DNA of 11,313 nt from JAWLCA01 sp050485905 (GTDB lineage Bacteria > Pseudomonadota > Alphaproteobacteria > Rhodobacterales > Rhodobacteraceae). The notes under the pieces are model-generated. The model ran no database searches. It was not told the origin of the DNA and saw nothing but the letters and a program-made list of their open reading frames with translations. The DNA lies in the NCBI GenBank assembly GCA_050485905.1, contig JBJHCH010000119.1, positions 1 to 11,313 of the forward strand, in the 5' to 3' direction. Shown here in pieces: positions 1 to 5,530 of this stretch. Each line of letters starts with the position of its first letter. Position 1 is the first letter of the stretch. Both the position numbers and the translations under genes were made by a program.

Positions 1-491
1 CAGTCATTCTCGTACTCTGTTGCTGAGTCGGGCTTGTCCATGCGATTTGCCGGCCGTCCGCGCGGGATTGCGCCGTTGCCGACTGCGGCCAGATATACAT
101 AGATGTCGTCGATGTAGCACATCACGTTGCGGTTTGTGCCGAGCGCCGGCATGACGGAATTGCCGCGCTCTCGTCCCCCGGCGACGATGCCGAGAAAGTC
201 GTAATAGTCCATCTGCATGACCGACCGGGCGAGGGCGGGGGCAATCGACGAGCCCTGACCGTCGGGGCCGTGGCAGACGTGACATTCGGCATGGTAGCGC
301 CGGAAACCCGAGAAGGTATACCAGTCCACCGCCCCGTCCTCAGCCACCATGAAGGTGGGCGTGTCATCGGCGGTGAAGAACTTGCCGTCCTCGTCGTATT
401 CGGCCGCAAACCGTTCCGCAACCTCGCCGCCGGCCGCCGTCGCCGCGCCAGCGACCGCTATAGCAAGGCAGAAACTCCTTACCACTCCCAT
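1..491 (-). CDS. cycB: c-type cytochrome, methanol metabolism-related (CycB/cytochrome c-553i, XoxG type), 3' end cut by window
   Basis: Exported monoheme cytochrome c, probably the periplasmic electron acceptor of a PQQ (XoxF-like) methanol dehydrogenase. The visible 163 residues begin with a short signal peptide (about residues 1-20, Ala-rich, ending TAA). The heme site is CHVCH (C70, C73, H74), and a plausible axial methionine lies in NSVMPALG (M114). A further cysteine at 125, just before an acidic segment, fits the methanol-related 'four-cysteine' cytochrome family, to which the Paracoccus denitrificans c-553i belongs. The mature protein is acidic (EYDEDGK, DDTP, EDGAVD). The ATG is preceded by a good ribosome site (GGAGGAG, 5-6 bases upstream). 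The last two visible bases are TG, so the stop may lie exactly at the edge and the protein may be almost complete. Family placement is from recalled motifs; the missing xoxF neighbour would confirm it. Confidence 0.8.
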   Translation of the reverse strand, partial: MGVVRSFCLAIAVAGAATAAGGEVAERFAAEYDEDGKFFTADDTPTFMVAEDGAVDWYTFSGFRRYHAECHVCHGPDGQGSSIAPALARSVMQMDYYDFLGIVAGGRERGNSVMPALGTNRNVMCYIDDIYVYLAAVGNGAIPRGRPANRMDKPDSATEYEND

Positions 492-698
492 TCGCACTCC
501 TCCCAGATTCCGGGCAGGTACGACCCTGACCCCGGAGCGATCCTAGCGGAGGGTGGATGGCGAATACATACGCCGGCGTTCATAAATTGGTCGCACTATG
601 CCTATGGCGCGTACAACCAAAGTTTGTATTCGGCGGGCCGGATACCACTCGACTGACCCAGCCGCAGGGGCTAGCCTTGGCGATAGGGATGGTCTCGA
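492..698 (-). promoter_or_regulatory. Upstream region of the cytochrome gene
   Basis: These 207 bases separate the cytochrome gene from the 66-residue protein gene on the same strand. I see no credible coding frame. The stretch at about 575-635 is richer in A+T than its surroundings and contains the imperfect palindrome at 612-628, so the cytochrome probably has its own regulated promoter. I could not assign convincing -35/-10 hexamers. Confidence 0.45.
612..628. promoter_or_regulatory. Imperfect 17-bp palindrome, candidate operator
   Basis: The sequence TACAACC-AAA-GTTTGTA has 7-base arms with one mismatch around a 3-base centre. It lies about 120 bases upstream of the cytochrome start, in a locally A+T-rich patch. 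Two-fold symmetry of this size suits a dimeric activator such as a LuxR/NarL-type or OmpR-type regulator. Assigning it to either regulator encoded nearby is inference. Confidence 0.35.
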
Positions 699-899
699 TC
701 AGGCGCGGAAGTTGCGGTCAACCTCGCAGCGCCACTTCCGGATGACATAGTTCGGATGGCTGTTGTTCCATTTCGCGAGTTCGGGCTGTGCCTGCATCGC
801 GCATGCCATGGGTGACATGGGTTCGACGTAGCTCAGCGTTCGCTCGTCACAAAGCTCGGGAGATGAGATCAGACAGGCAACGAAAACAAGGTGGATCAT
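699..899 (-). CDS. Small four-cysteine protein, stand-alone copy of the metallohydrolase N-terminal module
   Basis: A 66-residue protein with cysteines at 9, 17, 33 and 58. Its start (VACL at 7-10, a P-x-x-C-x-E-R motif at 14-20) and its end (W-x-C at 56-58) match the first about 50 residues of the zinc hydrolase encoded at 1689-2711, whose cysteines are at 9, 17, 26 and 48. The ATG has a clear ribosome site (CAGGAG, 5-6 bases upstream) and the frame ends in TGA. The N-terminus is hydrophobic but too short for a usual signal peptide, so its location is uncertain. It lies upstream of the cytochrome gene on the same strand and diverges from the exported helical protein. Function unknown; four conserved cysteines suggest metal binding or disulfide chemistry in the same quinoprotein-linked pathway. 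Confidence 0.7.
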   Translation of the reverse strand: MIHLVFVACLISSPELCDERTLSYVEPMSPMACAMQAQPELAKWNNSHPNYVIRKWRCEVDRNFRA

Positions 900-1072
900 G
901 GGGGGCTCCTGGGAACGCGATGGACTTAATGGTTACGTGGTCAGATACCGAACCTTACCCCCTCCCCGTTAGTGGTCCGTTATCTAGGCGTTGATTTGCA
1001 CCGCTCACCGGGTCGATGAGAAGAAGATGTGGGGCTGAAGGGCGCAGGAAAGCTATGAATGAGGGCAAAGGC
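900..1072. promoter_or_regulatory. Divergent intergenic region with direct repeat
   Basis: This region of about 170 bases lies between the minus-strand 66-residue protein and the plus-strand exported helical protein and must hold promoters for both. CCGTTA occurs twice, at 966-971 and 977-982, exactly 11 bases apart, so the two copies face the same side of the helix, as in tandem regulator sites. No strong sigma-70 hexamers are evident. Confidence 0.4.
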
Positions 1073-1681
1073 ATGAAGATTGGTCACAAGTTGGTGTTTG
1101 CCGCCGCTTTGCTGGGCACCTTCGCTATCCCTGTTACTGCAGCAAGCTTTGACGACCCGGAATGGCCGTGCATCCAGCGCAAGGTGGAAAGTCTGTCTGT
1201 CGGCCAGATGTGGCCCGGCCCTTACCCGGAAACTGACTGGCGTTCGGTCGAGGCGCTGCGCACGCTGGGGCCGGCGCTGGCGCAGCGCCGCGTATCGCTG
1301 GAAGAGGTGGAAGAGCGCGCCGCCGATTACGCCGCGACCCTGCCCGAGGAGGACCGCGCCGAGCATCTGGCGCTGCTGTTCACGGCGGTGCTGGATCAGA
1401 TCAACGCGCAGCGATCGCAACTGATCTCGGGGATCGGGCGGTATGCGGGTCGGCAGACTGCGTTGGCCGAGCGGGTGGATCAGCGGCGTGCCGAGATCGC
1501 CGCGCTGATGGATGCGGAAGACAAGGACTTTGATCGGATCGACGAGATCGAGGAGGCGCTGGACTGGGATACGCGCATCTTCCGCGAACGTGCTCAGTCG
1601 CTGACCTATGTCTGCGAGGCGCCGGTGCTGCTGGAACAGCGCGCCTTTGCCATCGCGCGGCTCCTCGCCGGGCTGATCTGA
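1073..1681 (+). CDS. Exported helical protein of unknown function in the PQQ/methanol locus
   Basis: Not assigned to a named family. The 202-residue product has a clean signal peptide (KIGHK followed by a hydrophobic stretch to about residue 23, VTA-A), placing it in the periplasm. The mature part begins with a Cys-containing segment (DDPEWPCIQRKV, C33) and a Trp/Pro-rich stretch (MWPGPYP). It continues as mostly charged amphipathic helices (about residues 60-175, rich in Glu, Arg and Ala), with a second cysteine near 181 (TYVCEAP) and a hydrophobic helical end. The two cysteines could form a disulfide tying the ends together. The chosen ATG puts the signal peptide at the N-terminus and follows GAGGG. 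An in-frame ATG at 1055, with AGGAA upstream, would add six residues. The gene converges on the metallohydrolase with a 7-bp gap. Its setting suggests a role with the quinoprotein oxidation system, by context only. Confidence 0.8.
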   Translation: MKIGHKLVFAAALLGTFAIPVTAASFDDPEWPCIQRKVESLSVGQMWPGPYPETDWRSVEALRTLGPALAQRRVSLEEVEERAADYAATLPEEDRAEHLALLFTAVLDQINAQRSQLISGIGRYAGRQTALAERVDQRRAEIAALMDAEDKDFDRIDEIEEALDWDTRIFRERAQSLTYVCEAPVLLEQRAFAIARLLAGLI

Positions 1682-1689
1682 GCGCCGGC
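1667..1689. terminator. Hairpin shared by two convergent gene ends
   Basis: GCCGGGCT (1667-1674) can pair with AGC-G-CCGGC (1681-1689) around a 6-base loop, with one bulged G at 1684. This gives an 8-bp G+C-rich stem that spans the stop codon of the plus-strand gene and reaches the stop of the minus-strand gene. There is no T-tract on either side, so it is at best a weak or Rho-assisted bidirectional terminator or an mRNA 3'-end stabiliser. Confidence 0.4.
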
Positions 1690-2711
1690 TACTCCCATTC
1701 GAGTTCCAGATAGACGACTGTCGCGTTGCGGGCGTTGAAGTCGTCGAACAGCGCCCAGTCGCCGCGCAGATCCTGCCCGAGATGCCGCTGCGCCTCCGAC
1801 AGGCTTTCACCCCGCGCCAGCGCCGCCCGCGTCTGCGCGACAAGGGCTTCGAGATAGGCGCGCATCGGATCTGCTCCCTCGGGCCAGGGCAGGAGCGGGC
1901 CACCATGTCCCGGCACGACCCCGGCGACGGGCCGCGACGCCAGATCGTCAAGCAGCGCAAGCCAGCCGAGAACCGAGCCGTCGATGGACGGCAGATGTTC
2001 GTGGAACAGCAGGTCGGACAGCCACCAGATGCCGGTGGTCGAGTCCAGCACAGTCAGGTCGTTGTCGGTATGGGCGACCGGATGCGCCTCAAGCGACAAT
2101 TCGCGATTGCCGAGGTCGATCATGCGCGTGCCGCCGATAGTCTCATCGGGAAAGACAATATCGCTCCCGATGGCAAGCGCCGCCCCAGCCTCTCGGCGCA
2201 GGCTGGCGACATAGGTCTCGGCCCGCGCGGCGAGCGCGGCCGGAAATCGATCATGCGCGATCACCCGTGCGCCAGCCTCGTGGAAGACAGAGGCGCCGAA
2301 GATGTGATCGGGATGCATGTGCGTAAGAACAAGCCAGTCGATAGGAAGGTCGGTTTGCGCGCGGATCGCGGCATAGAGCCGTTCGCCAATCTGTCGCGTG
2401 CCCCCTGCATCAATGACGGCCACGCTGTCGCTGCCGACCACGAAGCCGATGTTCGCGTGGTCCCCTGCATTGTCGGGATTGGCGAGTTCGTGACGACCCT
2501 TGTGGATGAAGACGCCGGGCGCGAGTTCGATAACCGGCAGCGGCGTCACACGGGCTGCGATCCGGTCGCAGGTCCATTCGGCGAGCACAAGGTCATCCCG
2601 CGCGGCGATCCAGTCCTGTGCCCGCATCTGGTCGCAGGGGCCGGGAACCATCCGTTCGGCACAGATGTCGGGCTGGTCGGCAAGGCAAGCGACGAGGAAC
2701 AGGGCCAGCAC
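1689..2711 (-). CDS. Quinoprotein relay system zinc metallohydrolase (SoxH-related, metallo-beta-lactamase fold)
   Basis: A 340-residue metallo-beta-lactamase-fold protein of the SoxH-related group linked to PQQ dehydrogenases. Residues 1-50 form a four-cysteine extension (C9, C17, C26, C48). The hydrolase domain runs from about 55 to 300. Metal ligands are visible: HMHPDH (H131, H133, D135, H136), H214 in the HTDND segment, D233 in LSDLLF and H269 in PGHGG. The true substrate of this family is not established; a thiol or persulfide relay together with the SoxYZ-like carrier is the usual proposal. The start is GTG, because an in-frame stop lies seven codons or fewer upstream; GGAG sits about 9 bases before it. 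The N-terminus is hydrophobic but short, so export is uncertain. It diverges from the SoxYZ-like carrier, its expected partner. The 66-residue protein at 699-899 repeats its N-terminal module. Confidence 0.85.
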   Translation of the reverse strand: MLALFLVACLADQPDICAERMVPGPCDQMRAQDWIAARDDLVLAEWTCDRIAARVTPLPVIELAPGVFIHKGRHELANPDNAGDHANIGFVVGSDSVAVIDAGGTRQIGERLYAAIRAQTDLPIDWLVLTHMHPDHIFGASVFHEAGARVIAHDRFPAALAARAETYVASLRREAGAALAIGSDIVFPDETIGGTRMIDLGNRELSLEAHPVAHTDNDLTVLDSTTGIWWLSDLLFHEHLPSIDGSVLGWLALLDDLASRPVAGVVPGHGGPLLPWPEGADPMRAYLEALVAQTRAALARGESLSEAQRHLGQDLRGDWALFDDFNARNATVVYLELEWE

Positions 2712-2809
2712 CGGGCATCTCCATCACGGGGCGTGCCAAACTTATGATTGATTTCCGAGAGGGCGAAAACGGTGTATTCATTCGGCTACCAGTGCAGAGG
2801 ATCCGGAAG
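2712..2809. promoter_or_regulatory. Short divergent promoter region between hydrolase and SoxYZ-like carrier
   Basis: These 98 bases separate the starts of the minus-strand hydrolase and the plus-strand carrier, so both promoters and any shared control site must lie here or inside the 5' ends. The central part (about 2739-2790) is A+T-richer than the flanking genes. I found no reliable hexamers or palindrome. Confidence 0.4.
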
Positions 2810-3622
2810 ATGAAGATCCGCGTCTTGACCCTTGCCGCAGGGCTTGTTCTCGCGCTCGGGGCTGCCGTCCATGCGTCGGAAGAAAGGGCCAGCCCGCTGC
2901 AAGATGGCGAGAGTTGGGAGATCCTGCGCGCCAACATTGTGGGCGACAGCGAGATCCGGGATGGCGAGGGGCTGTTTGCCCTTCAGGCGCCGTTCCGCGC
3001 CAATGACGCGGCCACGGTTCCGCTGCGCTTCACGCAGGTACCCGGAAGCCCCGCGATCCGGCGCCTGACGCTGGTGGTGGACGAGAATCCCGCGCCATTG
3101 GCGGCCGAGTTCATCTTTGGTGACGGGATGGGAGAGATTGATCTGGAAACCCGGGTGCGGGTCAATGCCTATTCCAACGTCCGGGCCATTGCCGAGACCG
3201 AGGACGGCACGCTCTACATGGTCGGACGGTTCGTGCGCGCCTCGGGCGGCTGCGCGGCGCCGGCGGCGCGCGACGTGGCCAGCGCGATGGCGGCGTTGGG
3301 CCGGATGCAGGTGCGCTGGTACGGCGAGGCTACATCAGCGGCGGAAGGGCCGCGCGAGGCGCAGGTCATGATGCGCCATCCGAACAATTCGGGCCTGCAG
3401 CGGGATCAGTTGACGCATCTGTTCATCCCGGCATGGTTCATCGACACGGTCGAGGTGCGGCAGGGCGACGATCTGTTGTTCTCGATGACCGGCGGCATCT
3501 CTCTCAGCGAGGATCCGAGTTTCCGTTTCCGCTACGTCGAGACCGGAGCGGGCGGTCTGTCGGTGCATGCGACCGATACGCGTGGAAATACCTTTGGCGG
3601 TGATTTCAGGGCCGGGCTCTGA
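2810..3622 (+). CDS. Quinoprotein dehydrogenase-associated SoxYZ-like carrier protein
   Basis: A 270-residue exported protein that fuses SoxY-like and SoxZ-like domains. The signal peptide covers about residues 1-22 (KIR, hydrophobic stretch, AVHA-S). The SoxY-like part (about 30-160) ends with SGGCAAP, whose C148 corresponds to the swinging-arm cysteine of SoxY. In free SoxY this motif is at the extreme C-terminus; here it sits internally, before the SoxZ-like immunoglobulin-type domain (about 183-266; VMMRHPNNSG, HLFIPAWFIDTVEV, FSMTGGIS). In Sox systems such carriers hold sulfur intermediates as thioester or persulfide adducts. In PQQ loci the cargo is not known. The ATG is chosen for the signal peptide; AGAGG lies about 10 bases upstream. 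The divergent zinc hydrolase is the likely partner enzyme. Confidence 0.88.
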   Translation: MKIRVLTLAAGLVLALGAAVHASEERASPLQDGESWEILRANIVGDSEIRDGEGLFALQAPFRANDAATVPLRFTQVPGSPAIRRLTLVVDENPAPLAAEFIFGDGMGEIDLETRVRVNAYSNVRAIAETEDGTLYMVGRFVRASGGCAAPAARDVASAMAALGRMQVRWYGEATSAAEGPREAQVMMRHPNNSGLQRDQLTHLFIPAWFIDTVEVRQGDDLLFSMTGGISLSEDPSFRFRYVETGAGGLSVHATDTRGNTFGGDFRAGL

Positions 3623-3655
3623 CCCCCAGAACCTGCCACGGCATCCGGCGCGTTT

Positions 3656-4009
3656 TCAGAAACAGCGCACCTCGGCCTCGGCCTGCGCGCGGCGCAGGTT
3701 GTCGACTGCCTGGTTCGCGCTCGCCGCCGTGCGCATGACGCCGACGCGTTCGCCGCCGATCAGCCGCAGCGACATCACGGTCTCGGCCTCGGTGTACCGT
3801 TCATACGGCAGGATCGAGGCGATCACGTCGATCGAGCAGGAGCAGCGGGTCAGGGCGTCACGGGTCTGCCCGTTCACGATCATGCAAGCAAAGATGTAGT
3901 CGGCCCGCGCCTCGGTCGGATAGTCGTTTTCGGCAAGCGGCATCTGCTGCGCGATGGCAGGCGCGGCCGACAACGCCAGGGCCAGAACGCCGGTCAGTAC
4001 GGATTTCAT
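3656..4009 (-). CDS. Small exported cysteine-rich protein of unknown function
   Basis: About 117 residues with a clear signal peptide (KSVLTGVLALALSAAPAIA-Q, cut near residue 20). The mature part holds four cysteines: one in IFACMIVNG, a close pair in TRCSCSID, and one as the penultimate residue (RCF). Such spacing suits two structural disulfides or a metal site. I do not recognise a named family. Two ATG codons are adjacent; the second is preferred because GGAGG then sits 6 bases upstream, whereas the first (starting at 4012) leaves only 3. It is the last gene of the long minus-strand regulatory operon, 9-12 bases after the preceding gene, and converges on the SoxYZ-like gene with 33 bases between stops and no convincing terminator. 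Context links it to periplasmic C1/quinoprotein metabolism. Confidence 0.75.
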   Translation of the reverse strand: MKSVLTGVLALALSAAPAIAQQMPLAENDYPTEARADYIFACMIVNGQTRDALTRCSCSIDVIASILPYERYTEAETVMSLRLIGGERVGVMRTAASANQAVDNLRRAQAEAEVRCF

Positions 4010-4021
4010 CATGCTCCTCCC

Positions 4022-4705
4022 TTACTCCGATATCTCCACGCCGCGCAGAACCATGGTCTCTGCCAGCAGATGGCGCCCGCCTTCGCTGGGCGCGGTACGT
4101 GCCGAAAGCGCGGCATAAGTCCCCGGCACATCTTCGCTGACGACGAAGCTGATTTCCAGTTCCGCGAACGGCCCCATGCGATCACGATTGGGATCGGTCA
4201 GGAATGGGCGGAAGGTGAACCGCTCGCCCTCGACCGGACGTCCCTGATAGACCAGCCCGACCGGACCCCCGTCATCCTGATTGCGCACCGCGTCCCGCAT
4301 CCGGTTGCGGATGTAGATGGGGCTGCCGCCCGTCAGCGCCGCCATCCCCTGGACCGCTGTTTCCATGAAGACCATCAGCAGCGGGTTGCCGCCATCTGCC
4401 GGGAACGGGTTCAACCGTCGCTCGCGCGGATCGTCAAAGAAAGTTACCTGCGCTTGCCGCCTGCCATCCTCGCTCTCGAACAGCGAAATCTCGACCCGCC
4501 CGTCCGCAATCTCCTGCAAGCGGTCGGTGGCGACGCCTACCTCGCGCGCGTGATCGAAGACGATCTGGTCGCCGATGGGGATGTCGTCCAGCACGGCGAG
4601 TGCAAAGATACGGTCCTGCGCGGCACCAGCGAAGGCGCCCCCGCCGGCCAGACCAAGCGCAAGAGCGGCCGCAGCCACCACGGTCCGGAAGCCAAGTTCA
4701 GCCAT
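4022..4705 (-). CDS. Exported protein of unknown function, coupled to the OmpR-type regulator
   Basis: A 227-residue product with a signal peptide (residues 1-26, Ala/Leu-rich, ending GGAFA-G). The mature part is a mixed alpha/beta domain without cysteines. Recognisable stretches are ALAVLDDIPIGDQIVFDH near the start, VTFFDDPRERRLNPFP in the middle, LLMVFMETAVQGMAALTGG, and a beta-rich end (FTFRPFLTDPNRDRMGPF). No catalytic motif is evident and no family was recognised. Its ATG overlaps the end of the OmpR-type regulator by 8 bases (ATGGCTGA), with GAGAGGAC just upstream, so the two are translationally coupled. That coupling suggests a target or sensor accessory of the two-component system: an exported protein made together with a regulator whose kinase has a periplasmic sensor region. 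This role is inferred. Confidence 0.8.
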   Translation of the reverse strand: MAELGFRTVVAAAALALGLAGGGAFAGAAQDRIFALAVLDDIPIGDQIVFDHAREVGVATDRLQEIADGRVEISLFESEDGRRQAQVTFFDDPRERRLNPFPADGGNPLLMVFMETAVQGMAALTGGSPIYIRNRMRDAVRNQDDGGPVGLVYQGRPVEGERFTFRPFLTDPNRDRMGPFAELEISFVVSEDVPGTYAALSARTAPSEGGRHLLAETMVLRGVEISE

Positions 4706-5414
4706 CGTCCTCTCCCCTCGGCAATGCCTTTATCATGAAGCCGCGGCCGCGGACGGTATCGATCTGCACCCCGAAGGCGGTAGAGGGGGCGAGCTTTCTG
4801 CGCAGATAACCGATGTAGACGTCGACCACGTTCTCGCTGCAGCAATCGTCCCGCCAGACGCCTTCGAACAGCTTTCTCCGCGACACCACCCGGCCGGGCC
4901 TACGCAAGAGTTCCGCCAGCAGAAGCGCCTCGCGCTCGGTCAGCCTGACGTTATGATCCGGCCCTGTGACTTGCCGCGTTTCGAGGCAAAGCGTCAGGTC
5001 TTCGAATGCCAGCAACCCCTCGGGCTGCTCGGCGCGGCGCAGTTCCTGCACCTGGATGCGCGCGACGAGTTCTGCGAAATCGAACGGCTTTGCCACATAA
5101 TCGTCGGCACCGGCTTCCAGTCCGGCAGAGCGGTCGCCGACGCTCGACAAGGCGCTCAGCATGACGATCGGGGCCTGCACGCCCATCTCGCGCAGGTGCC
5201 TGACCATCTGGATGCCATCTTCGTCACCCAGCATGACGTCGATCACCGCCGCATGGACGGGAACATGCGCCACCGCTGCCTTGGCGCTGGTCAGGTCGTG
5301 GGCGACAAGCGGCGCGTAGCCTTCGCGCTTCAAGCCGCGCGCAAGCGCCGAGGCGATGTCCTCATCATCCTCCAGCACCAGGATGTGCCGTTCGGGATCT
5401 GCGGCAAGCGTCAT
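4698..5414 (-). CDS. OmpR/PhoB-family response regulator
   Basis: A 238-residue response regulator. The receiver domain spans residues 9-125, with the acidic pocket EDDED (15-19), phosphoacceptor D59 (AVIDVML), S87 (VMLSAL) and K109 (VAKPFDF). The winged-helix DNA-binding domain (about 140-235) shows LTEREALLL, VSRRKLFEGVW, the recognition-helix segment ENVVDVYIGYLRRKL and the wing TVRGRGFMI. An unusual Cys-Cys pair (DDCCSENV) sits just before the recognition helix. The kinase encoded immediately upstream in the operon is the obvious partner. The ATG at 5414 is preferred because the receiver domain starts eight residues later; the in-frame extension back to 5594 does not resemble the family. 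No ribosome site precedes this ATG, which suggests coupling to upstream translation. Targets are unknown; C1-oxidation genes are likely from context. Confidence 0.88.
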   Translation of the reverse strand: MTLAADPERHILVLEDDEDIASALARGLKREGYAPLVAHDLTSAKAAVAHVPVHAAVIDVMLGDEDGIQMVRHLREMGVQAPIVMLSALSSVGDRSAGLEAGADDYVAKPFDFAELVARIQVQELRRAEQPEGLLAFEDLTLCLETRQVTGPDHNVRLTEREALLLAELLRRPGRVVSRRKLFEGVWRDDCCSENVVDVYIGYLRRKLAPSTAFGVQIDTVRGRGFMIKALPRGEDDG

Positions 5415-5530
5415 CGGGTCATGCACCGGATTGCGAACGGCGTCCGTTTCGGAAGCGCCAGTCTGTCGCGCGGACCAAATCCGCTGGCGGGCCGAGGCAT
5501 GCTTGTGGATGCGGACACCGGCCGGCTCAT
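5411..5530 (-). CDS. Possible 39-codon ORF bridging the kinase and regulator genes
   Basis: A 39-residue reading frame (starts MSRPVSAST, ends RCMTR) that exactly fills the gap between the membrane kinase and the OmpR-type regulator. Its ATG overlaps the kinase stop as ATGA (5527-5530), and its TGA overlaps the regulator ATG as ATGA (5411-5414). GAGG lies about 7 bases before its ATG, whereas the regulator start has no ribosome site. The peptide is basic (7 Arg, 1 Lys, 1 Asp), Pro-rich, and has no recognised domain. Third-position G+C is about 72%, only modestly coding-like. Its most likely role, if translated, is to carry ribosomes from the kinase to the regulator; a functional peptide cannot be excluded. 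Confidence 0.35.
   Translation of the reverse strand: MSRPVSASTSMPRPASGFGPRDRLALPKRTPFAIRCMTR

Noticed and set aside
980..1960. Long minus-strand frame opposite the exported helical protein
   Set aside because: It is antisense to two well-supported genes, Arg/Gln-rich and without domains. Such frames are common in G+C-rich coding DNA.
625..2795. Loose similarity of a GTATTC...CGGC...TACCA pattern upstream of the cytochrome and of the SoxYZ-like gene
   Set aside because: Spacing differs between the two places and orientation relative to the genes is opposite.
3623..3655. Possible terminator between the convergent SoxYZ-like and cysteine-rich genes
   Set aside because: Only a 4-bp symmetric TGCC-AC-GGCA element is present and a short TTTT follows it out of register; not enough for a terminator call.
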